64,000 nucleotides of DNA from a bacterium (GCA_022072055.1 JAJVIK010000007.1:248001-312000), one strand, 5' to 3'. Positions 52,704-62,126 are shown, numbered from the stretch's first letter. Numbers and translations are program-made. The notes: generated by a model not told the origin, from the sequence alone.

Positions 52704-55070
52704 ATGAAGAAGCATCTCCCCTGGATGATTGTTACGGGCATCACCCTGGTGATCCTCGGAGGATTGCATGTCTTCGTTTACTCCCCGCTGCGTCAGAAAC
52801 ACCAGGAGGCCCTGGTTAACCTCGACGACAAAATCGGAAAACTCAAGACCCAGATTGAATCGGTGGATTGGAACATCCCGCGCCCGGATCCGCGTGATCC
52901 GAGGTTCACCTGGAATGGCCTGCTGACTCAAGTGAAGGGGAATTACGAGGAGAAGCTGGTCGCTTTCGAGGACCTGGTGGAGGACATCGAGATCAATCCG
53001 CCGTCGATCGACACCAAGCAGACCACTCAAGTGATCCTCTCCTCCTTGCGTGATCTCCAGGCGATGGAGGAGAAGAGCCCTCAAACCATGCGGGTCACCG
53101 AGAAATGGGGCCTGAACTCCAAGAGTGATAGCGGCTACAACGGCACCCGACCGCTCGACCTTCGTCCGGGCGGTTTCCGCTCCTATTCCGCCGAGGGACG
53201 GATTGAGGGGAAGCAGGGGACCTTGCAGCTTGCGATCAACATCACTCCTTGGATGCTGAAGGACGCCAACGCCACGCCGGACCCGAAGACATTCGGGCGC
53301 CGCGAGGTGATCTTTCACGCCGCGCGCGAGAAACCCAAGCCCAAGGACGCCCCCCAGGGCGCGAAGCCCGAATACTCCTCCGAGATCATCATCGCGCGCG
53401 AGAACGTGAGTTTGGTGGCGACCATCCGCGACATGGAGTCGGGAGAGCGGACCTTTCCGATCCCGCTCTTGGACATGATCAAACCGAACCCGGCCGTCTC
53501 GCCTTGGAAGATGCTCAAGGTGACCTGGGGCCCGGGGGCGGATGACACCATGTTCTACATCGACGGCAAGGCCGCGACCCAATTCGGCGTGGTCGGCGGC
53601 GCACGCCCCTACGGCGCGGGCGGAGGCTATGGCGGGTATGGCGGGGGCTTTGGAGGCTATGGGGGCGGGTACGGGGGCTATGGCGGAGCGTATGGGGGGG
53701 GAGGCTATGGCCGATATGGGGCCTTCGAGCGTGAAGAGCGTGGGGGCGGGGCCTATGGCGGGTATGGCGGAGGCTTCGCGCAGCCGGCCAATCCCCAGGC
53801 GGGCGTTTCCCTCCAACCCCTGGATGGGATCTGCATTGGCTGCGACCTTCAGCGCGACTTTGCCTCCAGGTTGATGATCGACTCGCTGCGAATCTGGAAT
53901 CAGGTCGCGAAATCCGGTGAACCTCCCGTCAAGGCGCTGTTCGCGGAGGACTTCGAAAGCCCCTTCGGCGACCCGGAGAACCTCAAGCTCGCGATTGAAC
54001 AATTGGTGCGCTACCACCGGGACATGTATGACACCTTGAGCGGCGAGGACTTCAAGACCAACAGCACGCGCTGGTATTACATGCTCTTGGGCTTCTGGGG
54101 CTCGAATCCCGGCATGGTGGGGGTTCAATCGGAGTGGATTGACATCGCCAAGACCCTGGCGTTCCTCGACACCGCGGCGAATGTGGCGCCGAAGTATGGG
54201 GACATGGATCGCCTCGCAAACTACATCAACATCACAGTTCCCGGCGCCAGGAAGCGGCAGCATCTTTCGATGTTCATGGAGTTGGCCAAGGAAATGGCTC
54301 AGACCCTTCTGGACAACCAGGTGGAGCGCGTGCAGTCGATCGACTTCCTCACTTGGTCGAATTTCGTGACGGATGATCGCCTCAAGGAATCCTTCAAGAC
54401 CGCTTATGAGGAGCTCGAGGCGAAGGTCACCGCCCCCGGCGCGCGCTCGGGAATGATGATGGGAGGGATGATGTACGGCAGCCCCTACGGTTACGGCGGG
54501 GGCTATGGCGGCGGATACGGCGGTGGTTACGGCGGGGGCTATGGCGGCGCGAGCGCGCCCCCGGCGGGTGGGGAGCCGGACGCGGCGGCAATGAAGGCGG
54601 CGCGCGAGGCTCAGGAGAAACGCCAGGATGAATACCGTAAGCGTCAGGAAGAAATGATGCAGAAGATGCTGGAGTTCGAGGTGAACCAGAAGAAATACAC
54701 GCGCTGGTTTGAGTTCCGCGACCGCAATGAGATTCCTCCGGATTACTATAACGAGTTCCAGCAGCAAGTCGCCGCCGAGCGTAAGGACTTCTTCTTCCGA
54801 TACTCGATGCAGACGAAATTCATCTGCCAGAAGGATCGACTCGCGCGGATTCTTTACGGCCTGGAGTTCGGCAAGCGCCTGGCCTTCATCAGCCGGTTCA
54901 ACATGGTTCCCGTGGCCGGGTCGGCGAACCAGGTTCAAGTCACCCTCAACATGGAATACTGCTTCATGTCGAAACCGGAGGTGAAGACACCCGGAGAAGG
55001 CGGCGAAGGAGCGGGCGCCGTTCAGCCTCAGGCGGGCACTCCCCCGGTGGCTCCGACCGGGGCCGGTTGA
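52704..55070 (+). CDS. Membrane-anchored LamG-like protein with a Gly/Tyr-rich insert
   Basis: A 788-aa protein with an N-terminal membrane helix (WMIVTGITLVILGGLHVFVY) followed by a coiled region, as in PilO or GspM-like assembly proteins. Residues 270-289 (MLKVTWGPGADDTMFYIDGK) and 376-398 (GICIGCDL, then IDSLRIWN) form the two halves of a LamG/concanavalin-like fold. Between them, about 303-360, is a long run of GGYGGGFGG-type repeats. A second shorter run (GYGGGYGGGYGG) is at about 593-616, inside a helical C-terminal half that ends in a PilO-like segment. Both runs are in frame and not simple slippage of the whole gene. Function is not assigned; a cell-surface structural or adhesive role is likely. 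Confidence 0.75.
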   Translation: MKKHLPWMIVTGITLVILGGLHVFVYSPLRQKHQEALVNLDDKIGKLKTQIESVDWNIPRPDPRDPRFTWNGLLTQVKGNYEEKLVAFEDLVEDIEINPPSIDTKQTTQVILSSLRDLQAMEEKSPQTMRVTEKWGLNSKSDSGYNGTRPLDLRPGGFRSYSAEGRIEGKQGTLQLAINITPWMLKDANATPDPKTFGRREVIFHAAREKPKPKDAPQGAKPEYSSEIIIARENVSLVATIRDMESGERTFPIPLLDMIKPNPAVSPWKMLKVTWGPGADDTMFYIDGKAATQFGVVGGARPYGAGGGYGGYGGGFGGYGGGYGGYGGAYGGGGYGRYGAFEREERGGGAYGGYGGGFAQPANPQAGVSLQPLDGICIGCDLQRDFASRLMIDSLRIWNQVAKSGEPPVKALFAEDFESPFGDPENLKLAIEQLVRYHRDMYDTLSGEDFKTNSTRWYYMLLGFWGSNPGMVGVQSEWIDIAKTLAFLDTAANVAPKYGDMDRLANYINITVPGARKRQHLSMFMELAKEMAQTLLDNQVERVQSIDFLTWSNFVTDDRLKESFKTAYEELEAKVTAPGARSGMMMGGMMYGSPYGYGGGYGGGYGGGYGGGYGGASAPPAGGEPDAAAMKAAREAQEKRQDEYRKRQEEMMQKMLEFEVNQKKYTRWFEFRDRNEIPPDYYNEFQQQVAAERKDFFFRYSMQTKFICQKDRLARILYGLEFGKRLAFISRFNMVPVAGSANQVQVTLNMEYCFMSKPEVKTPGEGGEGAGAVQPQAGTPPVAPTGAG

Positions 55071-58000
55071 TTCTTGGGGGCGCCTTCAAAACCCTCCATT
55101 GCGAGGAGGATTTCTCCCAGGATCACTTCCCAAAGGTCTTCCTGCTTGGGAGGCGAGACCTCGAGGTGCAATCGGTTCTGCACCGACACTCGGATTTTGC
55201 GGGGATAGGCTCGCTCGAGGTTCAGGACCATGCTGGGGTTGAACTCCGCGGTGGCTTTCTGGTTCAGTCGCAGACGAGCGCCCTCGCGGCGCACCTGGAC
55301 ATAATCCACCCCGGCCCTTCGCGCCAGGTCCTTGAGCTCCAAGTTTCTGAAAACAAGCTCAGCGTGCGTGGGGAGCTTGCCGTACAGGTCCTCGATTTCC
55401 TCCCGCAGTCGGGTGCGCTCTTCCACGGTCTTGAGGCCGGAGAGACGTTTGTGCAGGGACATGCGCTGCCTCGGACTGGGCACATAGTCCGGGGGGAATT
55501 CGCCCGGTCGATAGGTGTCCAGCGCCACCGGAGCCTCCTCCCCCAACCGCTTGCCGCGCATCTCCATCACCGCCTTGGCGAGCAGGCTCGAATACAGGTC
55601 GAACCCGATGGCCGCGATGTGGCCATGCTGCTCGCGCCCAAGGATGTTCCCCATCCCGCGAATCTCCAGATCGCGCATCGCGATATTGAAGCCTGAGCCG
55701 AGCGCGGTGTTTTCCTGAAGGGTCAGCAGGCGCTGGCGCGCGATGGGGGTGAGTCCCTGCTTCGACGGCACAAGCAGATAGCAGTAGGCCTGGTGCTTGG
55801 CGCGGCCCACTCTTCCGCGCAACTGGTAGAGTTCCGAGAGGCCGAAGGTGTCGGCGCGGTTGATCAGAATCGTGTTGGCGTTGGGGATGTCGAGACCCGA
55901 TTCGACAATGGTGGTGGAGACCAGAACATCGATCTCACCGGAAATGAAGCGCTGCATCACCTTCTCCAGCTCGTGACCCTCCATCTGTCCGTGCCCCACG
56001 CCCACGCGCGCCTCGGGGACCGTCTCCTGAACCAGCTCGGCCATGGCATAGATCGACTCCACCCGGTTGTGCACGAAAAACACCTGGCCGCCGCGCGCGA
56101 GCTCGCGCAGGATCCCGTTCTCCACGACCTCGCGCTTGAACTCGAGAACGTAGGTTTCGATGGGGAGACGGTTCGAGGGCGGGGTGCCGACCAGCGACAT
56201 GTCCCGGACACCGCTCATGGCCATGTAAAGGGTCCGCGGAATCGGGGTCGCCGAAAGCGTGAGGACATCCACCTGGGTCCGGAGCTGCTTGAGACGCTCC
56301 TTATGTTTCACCCCGAAACGCTGCTCCTCATCAATGATGGTGAGGCCGAGATCGCGGAAGCGCACATCCTTCTGCAACAGGCGGTGGGTTCCGATCAGGA
56401 TGTCGATCTCGCCCGCGGAGGCCTTTTTAAGGACTTCCTTGAGCTCTTTCGGCGCGCGAAAGCGGCTGATGGCCTCGATGGTCACCGGATATTCCATCAT
56501 CCGCTCGCGAAAGGTCTCGGCGTGCTGCTCAACCAGGACCGTGGTGGGGGCCAGGATGGCGACCTGACGCGCCTCGCAGACCGCCTTGAACGCCGCGCGC
56601 ATGGCCACCTCGGTCTTCCCGAAGCCCACATCGCCGCAGATCAGACGGTCCATGCATCTGGGGGATTCCATGTCCTTCTTGACCTCCTGGATCGCCTTCC
56701 ACTGATCGGGGGTTTCATCGTAGGGAAAGGCGGCCTCGAAAGCGTGTTGCCAAGGGGTGTCCGAGGGGTAGGCATAGCCCTCGACCGTTTCGCGCGCGGC
56801 ATACAGCTGGAGGAGTTCCTGAGTCAGATCCTCGATGGCCTTCTTGGCGCGCGCCTTGGCGGTTTGCCAGGCTTTCCCGCCGAGCTTCGAGAGCTTCGGG
56901 GCGGTGTCGTCCGCCCCGATGTAGCGGCTCACCCGATCAATCTGCTCAATCGGCACATACAGCACATCCTCATCGGCATAGCGCAGCTCCAGAAACTCTC
57001 CCTCGCGCCCGCCGATGGTCAGTCTTCGCAACGCCACGAAGCGCCCGATGCCATGATCCATGTGGACCACGATCTGACCCGCCTGGAGGTCGACCAGGTC
57101 GATGATCGGCATGCCCATCGCGAATTTCTTGCGGGTCCGGATCTTACGGTAACGTCCGAAGATCTCGCTGTCGCACACGACGGTGAGGTTGGCCGTCTCG
57201 CATCGGAAACCCTGGCGCAATCCGCCCAGAACCAGGCCCATGTTGGGAACCTCGAAGGGACGGCTCTTCTTGCGCCGGGCGGCCTCGCGGGTGGTGGCGT
57301 ATTCCAGGGCGCGCTCGGCCTGCAACGCCGCGCGGCGCATCGAGCCCGCATCCAACGCCTCGACCCCTTCCTCCAGGGCATCCAGGACCAAGTCCTTGAT
57401 CCGCTCCTTCTGTCCTTCGTTATCCGCAACCAGCAGGAAACGTTCCCCTTCCCGCGAGCGGCGCGCGATCTCCTGAACCCGCATCTTGAAATCGAGGCCA
57501 GTGAGGTTCGGACGAGTGACCGGGAGATTGATCTCCTCCGGCGGGGTGGCCGACTCCAGGGCGAACTCGGAGATTTCCACCCAATCGAGACGGCTCATTC
57601 CCTCGCGGAGATCGTGGAAGTCCTGGTGGAAACTCGCGGGCGGGATTTCGAGCAGCGGGTTGTCCTCCTCGATCTCCCCCTCGGCCTCGAAGAACACGCG
57701 CTGCGAGTGCATTCGCTCCACCAGCGCGGTCACCCGGCGGGCCTCTTCCTCGATCAGCTCGGGGCGATCCCAGAACACTCGGCAGCCCCCGGGGAGGAAC
57801 TCCGAGAGACAGTGCAGCCGCCCCTCCTTGCGCCAGGCCGCGAGCAGCAACCGAAACTCATCCGCCGCTCCGAGGGTGAGATACTCCAGTGTCTGACGCG
57901 AGCGTTGGGAGAGAAGGTCGAAGGTTCGCAACGATTCGATTTCATCGCCAAACAGCTCCACGCGAACCGGCTCGGTGGTGGTGAAAGGAAAGATGTCGAT

Positions 58001-58609
58001 GATTCCCCCGCGAACCGAGAACTGCCCGCAATCCGAGACCAGCTCGCAGGCCTCATAGCCCTCATCGAGGAGGAACCGCGCGAATTCGTCCCGGTCGAGG
58101 CAGGCGCCCGCGCGAAGCACTCGCTCCGAGTGGCGCACTCGCGCAAGGTCCGGCATCCGCGCGAGCAGGGCGCGCACCGGGGCGACCAGGATCACGCGAC
58201 GATCCTCCAGGATCCTCGGTTCTCCGGTCTGGAGGTCGGAAAGCGCCTCGAACACCCGCAGTCGGTCGCTCTTGAGGTGGATCTCGGGGGGTTTGTTCTC
58301 GTAGGGCAAGGTCTCCAGGTGGGGAAATGGGATCACCGGCGGGAGCTCGCCGCGCGCTCCGCCCGCGCGCAGGTTGTGCCAGAAATCATCCGAGTTCTGG
58401 AACCCGAAGAAGTGAAGGCCATCGACCATCTCCTCCATCGCGAGCTGGTCGGGAACCACAACCAAAATGGGGACAGTACTCGCGCGCGCGCACGCGGCCA
58501 CGACCGCCACGCGGCTGGAGCCGAGCGCGCCCCCAACTCGGCGTCGAGGCCCGGGCGAAAGTTCGGCCCATTGAAGTTCGTCGAGCAGATGAGTGGGGTC
58601 TTGGGGCAT
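55028..58609 (-). CDS. mfd: Mfd, transcription-repair coupling factor
   Basis: A 1193-aa DNA translocase that removes RNA polymerase stalled at lesions and recruits UvrA. From the N-terminus: UvrB-homology region, a polymerase-interacting RID with GQIVVHMDHGIGRFVALRR near residue 510, the helicase core with Walker A GDVGFGKTE near 655 and DEEQ near 760, then RecG-like motif (QLRGRVGRAKHQAYCYLL) and the C-terminal TRCF domain. All motifs are complete. The last 43 bases overlap the end of the convergent Gly/Tyr-rich gene. A GC hairpin followed by CTTTTG lies 35-70 bases upstream of the ATG and could attenuate transcription. Confidence 0.96.
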   Translation of the reverse strand: MPQDPTHLLDELQWAELSPGPRRRVGGALGSSRVAVVAACARASTVPILVVVPDQLAMEEMVDGLHFFGFQNSDDFWHNLRAGGARGELPPVIPFPHLETLPYENKPPEIHLKSDRLRVFEALSDLQTGEPRILEDRRVILVAPVRALLARMPDLARVRHSERVLRAGACLDRDEFARFLLDEGYEACELVSDCGQFSVRGGIIDIFPFTTTEPVRVELFGDEIESLRTFDLLSQRSRQTLEYLTLGAADEFRLLLAAWRKEGRLHCLSEFLPGGCRVFWDRPELIEEEARRVTALVERMHSQRVFFEAEGEIEEDNPLLEIPPASFHQDFHDLREGMSRLDWVEISEFALESATPPEEINLPVTRPNLTGLDFKMRVQEIARRSREGERFLLVADNEGQKERIKDLVLDALEEGVEALDAGSMRRAALQAERALEYATTREAARRKKSRPFEVPNMGLVLGGLRQGFRCETANLTVVCDSEIFGRYRKIRTRKKFAMGMPIIDLVDLQAGQIVVHMDHGIGRFVALRRLTIGGREGEFLELRYADEDVLYVPIEQIDRVSRYIGADDTAPKLSKLGGKAWQTAKARAKKAIEDLTQELLQLYAARETVEGYAYPSDTPWQHAFEAAFPYDETPDQWKAIQEVKKDMESPRCMDRLICGDVGFGKTEVAMRAAFKAVCEARQVAILAPTTVLVEQHAETFRERMMEYPVTIEAISRFRAPKELKEVLKKASAGEIDILIGTHRLLQKDVRFRDLGLTIIDEEQRFGVKHKERLKQLRTQVDVLTLSATPIPRTLYMAMSGVRDMSLVGTPPSNRLPIETYVLEFKREVVENGILRELARGGQVFFVHNRVESIYAMAELVQETVPEARVGVGHGQMEGHELEKVMQRFISGEIDVLVSTTIVESGLDIPNANTILINRADTFGLSELYQLRGRVGRAKHQAYCYLLVPSKQGLTPIARQRLLTLQENTALGSGFNIAMRDLEIRGMGNILGREQHGHIAAIGFDLYSSLLAKAVMEMRGKRLGEEAPVALDTYRPGEFPPDYVPSPRQRMSLHKRLSGLKTVEERTRLREEIEDLYGKLPTHAELVFRNLELKDLARRAGVDYVQVRREGARLRLNQKATAEFNPSMVLNLERAYPRKIRVSVQNRLHLEVSPPKQEDLWEVILGEILLAMEGFEGAPKNQPAPVGATGGVPA

Positions 58610-58645
58610 GCGCTTTCAGTCCCTTGGCGAGAATCGGTCGAACGG

Positions 58646-58676
58646 CAAAAGCCCCTGGCCCAACTCGGACCAGGGG
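58646..58676 (-). promoter_or_regulatory. Hairpin with T-run in the mfd leader
   Basis: On the minus strand, CCCCTGG (58676-58670) pairs with CCAGGGG (58658-58652), followed by CTTTT. It looks like an intrinsic terminator, but no minus-strand gene lies upstream before 58858, so it would sit in the mfd leader and may attenuate, or may end a small RNA I cannot define. Confidence 0.45.
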
Positions 58677-58747
58677 TCTCCACTCCCAAAGTCTACCAGC
58701 CCGACGGGAAACGGGTAGTCCGGAGCTCGCGTGGGGGAGATTGCGCC

Positions 58748-58777
58748 TTGAAAAGGCCGGTCTGGAAGGGGTATGGT
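58748..58777 (+). promoter_or_regulatory. Promoter of the small secreted pair
   Basis: TTGAAA at 58748-58753, an 18-base spacer and TATGGT at 58772-58777. Transcription would start near 58784, about 75 bases before ATG 58858. Confidence 0.5.
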
Positions 58778-58857
58778 AATGTCAGGTGGAATTCAGCCAT
58801 CCCCGATGGGGATAGGCACCTCTCGGTTCGCCGGGGGAAAGAGGGGGAGGATCGAAC

Positions 58858-59457
58858 ATGAGGGGAGTGTGGAGGTTGGAGAGCCCGTTCAAGGCCCTTG
58901 GGGTGGCCTTGGCCCTTGCGGCGCTGGTTGCCATCCCGGTGGGGGTGTCCGCGCGCAGGTCGGTGGTCGAAATCCGCGGGATTCAGTTTTCCTTCAACGG
59001 TTCGGCGGTGTACACCCCTGTCGCCGGAACCATTCAGGTGCAGGTCTCCTCAACCGAGCGTGGAGACCTCGACATCAAGGCGACCCGGAGAGCCAGGGGC
59101 TTTGGGGCGGTCACTGATGTGATTCTGAGTTTCCCGAACGGCATCCGGAACCTCAAGGTGGATGGAATCAAGGGGCACCGAATCCGGGTGGCGGGTATCG
59201 TCCAGTCGGTCGATAAAGTGGACCTGAACGGCGCGGACTTGGGCGGGACCGTGGAGTTTGGAGGCGCCGGAATTGGAATCACTTCGGGGCGGAATCCGGA
59301 CGAGATTAAGATCAAGGACGGTTTCATCTACCCCAACGGGCTGGGGTCCTCCCCGGCGCTCGCGGCGCTTCAGAGCGCCCTGGAAAACGCCGTGGCGGAC
59401 ACAGAGGCCATTGAAGTCACCGACGAGGAGCTGGAGGGCGATTCGAGCGGGGAATAG
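58858..59457 (+). CDS. Secreted protein of unknown function (short paralogue 1)
   Basis: A 199-aa exported protein. The signal peptide is ALGVALALAALVAIPVGVSA. The mature part is a beta-rich domain with no family I know. It shares with the next gene the segment DG(F/W)IYPNGLG at about residue 150, preceded by a VDKVDLNGADLGG/VNKVSFTNGNLGG stretch, and both end in acidic DSSxE. A GGGGGAGGA ribosome site precedes the ATG. The pair is tandem, separated by 129 bases. Size and the IYPNGLG motif suggest a self-assembling or surface-layer role, which is only an idea. Confidence 0.75.
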   Translation: MRGVWRLESPFKALGVALALAALVAIPVGVSARRSVVEIRGIQFSFNGSAVYTPVAGTIQVQVSSTERGDLDIKATRRARGFGAVTDVILSFPNGIRNLKVDGIKGHRIRVAGIVQSVDKVDLNGADLGGTVEFGGAGIGITSGRNPDEIKIKDGFIYPNGLGSSPALAALQSALENAVADTEAIEVTDEELEGDSSGE

Positions 59458-59586
59458 CCCCGCTCCCGGTCGATGTCAGAATGGATGACTAAACCCGCGT
59501 GCGCGGGCGGTGGTTCCGTTTCAGAATGTTCGGACAAGTTACTCCAGCGGCAACGGAGCTTCCAAATCTGAGGTGGAGGTAAAGCG

Positions 59587-60216
59587 ATGAGTCGAGCCAA
59601 GTATCTCTGTCTGTTCTTGTGCGTCGTGATCGGGTTGGCGGTTTCCGCCCCGAGCTGGGGAGCTATCACGTACAATGTGTTTGGGATTACCGTCAAGTTT
59701 ACCGGATTCGGAAACGCCTACTATGATCCGACCGACGACACGCTGACCGTGGAGGGGGGGTTTCCAGGGAACATTACGATCACCGTGACCCGGACCGCCT
59801 TCCTTTTCTGGCCTGAGGGATATGTCGACGTCTATCTGCTCCTGGGCGGCTCGAATGTCGGCACGCTCACGGTCAAGGCTTTTTCAAACTTCCAGGCGTA
59901 TGTGACCGGAGCAGTGAATTTTGTCAACAAGGTCTCGTTCACCAATGGAAATCTGGGCGGGACTGATTTCTACGGCAACGACGGGGTCGTGATCAACTCC
60001 TTCTTCAACCCGGCGCAAGTAACCCTCAAGAACGGTTGGATTTATCCGAACGGCCTGGGGGTGAAATCCCTCGCCGCGAAGTCGGATGGTTCGGCCAAGC
60101 CCGAGGGCATCAGCGCCGAGGAGCAGGCCAAGTGGCAAGCATCCAAGAAAGCCGCCGCCGAGGAAGCCAAGAAGAATCCACCCGCGGTGGTCGAGGAAGA
60201 CTCCTCCGAGGAGTAA
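59587..60216 (+). CDS. Secreted protein of unknown function (short paralogue 2)
   Basis: A 209-aa exported protein with a signal peptide (LCLFLCVVIGLAVSAPSWG). It is the tandem paralogue of the previous gene; the shared LGGTDFYGNDGVVI / NGWIYPNGLG block is clearest. The C-terminal 45 residues are Lys/Ala-rich and end in VVEEDSSEE, longer than in paralogue 1. A GAGGTGGAGGTAAAG ribosome site precedes the ATG. It is closed by a strong terminator at 60234. Confidence 0.75.
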   Translation: MSRAKYLCLFLCVVIGLAVSAPSWGAITYNVFGITVKFTGFGNAYYDPTDDTLTVEGGFPGNITITVTRTAFLFWPEGYVDVYLLLGGSNVGTLTVKAFSNFQAYVTGAVNFVNKVSFTNGNLGGTDFYGNDGVVINSFFNPAQVTLKNGWIYPNGLGVKSLAAKSDGSAKPEGISAEEQAKWQASKKAAAEEAKKNPPAVVEEDSSEE

Positions 60217-60233
60217 GGGAAGCCGCTGAAATA

Positions 60234-60285
60234 CCGGGCTTGGAGCGGGGAATGGCTGTCGCTCCAAGCCCGGTTTCGTTTTGTT
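60234..60285 (+). terminator. Strong rho-independent terminator
   Basis: A 14-bp perfect stem (ccgggcttggagcg with cgctccaagcccgg), a 12-nt loop, then TTTCGTTTTGTT. It closes the transcription unit of the two short secreted proteins and insulates them from the sulfotransferases. Confidence 0.9.
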
Positions 60286-60316
60286 CGGATGGGATGAAAG
60301 GAAGAACCAAGCGCGA

Positions 60317-61192
60317 GTGAACCCTGTCGAACCGGTGCTCATTGGCGGCGCGGGCCGCTCCGGAACCACCTTGGTCGTGGATATGTTGGGGCTCCATCCC
60401 CACCTCTCGCCCATCTACGAAACAGATTTCGTTCTGCGGCTTCTCAAGTGGCTCCTTTCGGGGAAGCGTCACGGGGTGGAGGAAACCCGCGCCAAATTCG
60501 AGGCCTACATGGACGAATGGACCCGTCCTCTACCGATTCGTCCGCACGAAAAACGCCCCCAGGAGCGCTATCATCATGGCCCGCACTATATCCTCTTCGA
60601 GCGCGAGTTCGCCATGGAGCGAACCCGCGCGTTTCTGGCGGACCTGGGCCGGCGCGCCCCCACGGAAGCTGCGCGGGGATTAATCGAGGATCTCTTCGCC
60701 GAACACCGCCGCCGGGATGGCAAGCCGCGCTGGGTCAACAAGACCCCGGACTACATTGACCACCTCCCCGACCTTCAGGCCGTGTTTCCCGACATGCGTT
60801 TCATCCATGTGGTCCGGGACGGGAGGGATGTGGCCTGTTCGGTGCTGACCCGCTCGTGGGGCCCCTCGACCATCAAGGAGGCCGCGAGTTGGTGGCGCGA
60901 AAAGGTTCTCAAAGGCTTTGAGTTCGAAAACGCCAATCCGGATCACTGCCTTGTGGTCCGGTACGAAGACCTGCTGCTCGAACCCAAGAGCGCGCTGGCG
61001 CGGGTGTTTGCCTGGCTGGGAGCGGAGCCTCTGCTCGAGGATGTGTTGACCAACTATGCCGGGGACGAGAAGAATGTCCGTCTCGATCCCTCGCGAATCG
61101 GAGACTGGAGGAAGACCTTCGGACCCTCGGATGTCCGAACCTTCGAGCGCAAGGCGGGGGATATCCTCAAACGCCTCGAATATGGCGAGTGA
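60317..61192 (+). CDS. Sulfotransferase (PAPS-dependent), copy 1
   Basis: A 291-aa sulfotransferase of the Sulfotransfer_3 type. The 5'-phosphosulfate site is GGAGRSGTTLVVDML near residue 10, and the 3'-phosphate site is RFIHVVRDGRDVACSVL near 165. It transfers sulfate from PAPS to a sugar or peptide; acceptor unknown. GTG 60317 is the best start, because the alternative TTG at 60281 lies in the terminator tail. It overlaps the next gene by eleven bases. Confidence 0.88.
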   Translation: MNPVEPVLIGGAGRSGTTLVVDMLGLHPHLSPIYETDFVLRLLKWLLSGKRHGVEETRAKFEAYMDEWTRPLPIRPHEKRPQERYHHGPHYILFEREFAMERTRAFLADLGRRAPTEAARGLIEDLFAEHRRRDGKPRWVNKTPDYIDHLPDLQAVFPDMRFIHVVRDGRDVACSVLTRSWGPSTIKEAASWWREKVLKGFEFENANPDHCLVVRYEDLLLEPKSALARVFAWLGAEPLLEDVLTNYAGDEKNVRLDPSRIGDWRKTFGPSDVRTFERKAGDILKRLEYGE

Positions 61193-62048
61193 GCGCCTCT
61201 CGCGCTCGAACCGCAACCCGCGCCGGATGACCATGCCGACATTGCCTCAAGACCTTCTCTCCGCCCTGGCCAAGAAACGTCTGGTGTTCACAGTCTCCAC
61301 CGGGCGCAGCGGGACCGATTTCCTCGCGCGGGTGCTGAGCTTTCTGCCGGATGTGGATTGCCGTCACGAGCCCAAGCCGCGCTTTTCGGAATACATGCGC
61401 GCGGCGCAGCTCGATCCGCGCATCGCAAGCCGCTTCTGGATCCAGGAGAAGCTTCCGCGACTCGCCAAGGTCGAGGCGCCGATCTACATCGAGACGAGCC
61501 ACCTGTTCTGCAAGGGATTTGTGGAGCCGCTGCTCGAATTGGGGGTCGTTCCCGACCTGATCTGCTTGCACCGCGGCGCGCGGGATGTGGCCCGGAGCCT
61601 GTACCAGCTCAACCACATCCCGGGACGGCGGGTGTTCGCCTCGAATTGGTACCTGGGACCCGAGGACCCGGGCGTGCTGCCCTTGCCGGGTTGGGAGGAG
61701 CTCCAGGATTACCAGCTCTGCTACTGGTACTGCCTGGAGATTGCCAGGAGAACGGAGGTCTATTGCACGGAATTCCTCGCGCGCGGGGCGCGCGTGGCCA
61801 GATTGTCCCTCGCCGAACTCAATGACCCGGCCGGGTACGCCCGTTTGATCGAGGCGCTGGACTTGCCAAAGCCGACCTGGTGGGGGCGATTCCGCTATGA
61901 GCGGGCCCGGAACACGCGCACCAACATCAAGGCAAGCAAGAAAGTGCGTCACGATCTCCCCCCGAACCTGGAGGAGTTGGAGCAGGAGGTGATCCGGAGG
62001 TCCGGGTGGGAGCCGGGAGTTGCGCGCCCTTCCCGCGCCTTGCCCTAG
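61182..62048 (+). CDS. Sulfotransferase-like protein, copy 2
   Basis: A 288-aa relative of the upstream gene. The P-loop-like site is FTVSTGRSGTDFLARVL and the 3'-phosphate-like site is ICLHRGARDVARSLYQ. The rest differs widely, with many Trp and Tyr (WKxx, NWYLGPEDPG). The start is uncertain: ATG 61182 overlaps the upstream stop and would couple the genes; ATG 61227 or 61233 are alternatives closer to the P-loop. It is followed by MBOAT and SGNH genes, so may work on the same glycan. Confidence 0.75.
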   Translation: MASERLSRSNRNPRRMTMPTLPQDLLSALAKKRLVFTVSTGRSGTDFLARVLSFLPDVDCRHEPKPRFSEYMRAAQLDPRIASRFWIQEKLPRLAKVEAPIYIETSHLFCKGFVEPLLELGVVPDLICLHRGARDVARSLYQLNHIPGRRVFASNWYLGPEDPGVLPLPGWEELQDYQLCYWYCLEIARRTEVYCTEFLARGARVARLSLAELNDPAGYARLIEALDLPKPTWWGRFRYERARNTRTNIKASKKVRHDLPPNLEELEQEVIRRSGWEPGVARPSRALP

Positions 62049-62126
62049 GCAAGAGGCCGGGTTATGCTGTCATGGATTCGTTGATCCCCCCTTCAGGCTG
62101 TTTGTGAGGAGCCACACCCGCGTTCG

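Noticed and set aside
53611-54550. Short direct repeats (ggctatggcggg type) as a CRISPR or satellite
   Set aside because: They are in frame, code for Gly/Tyr, vary in length and have no spacers.
55793-58861. Open frame of over 1000 codons opposite mfd
   Set aside because: The mfd frame has all family motifs; the opposite frame has none and is an effect of high GC at third positions.
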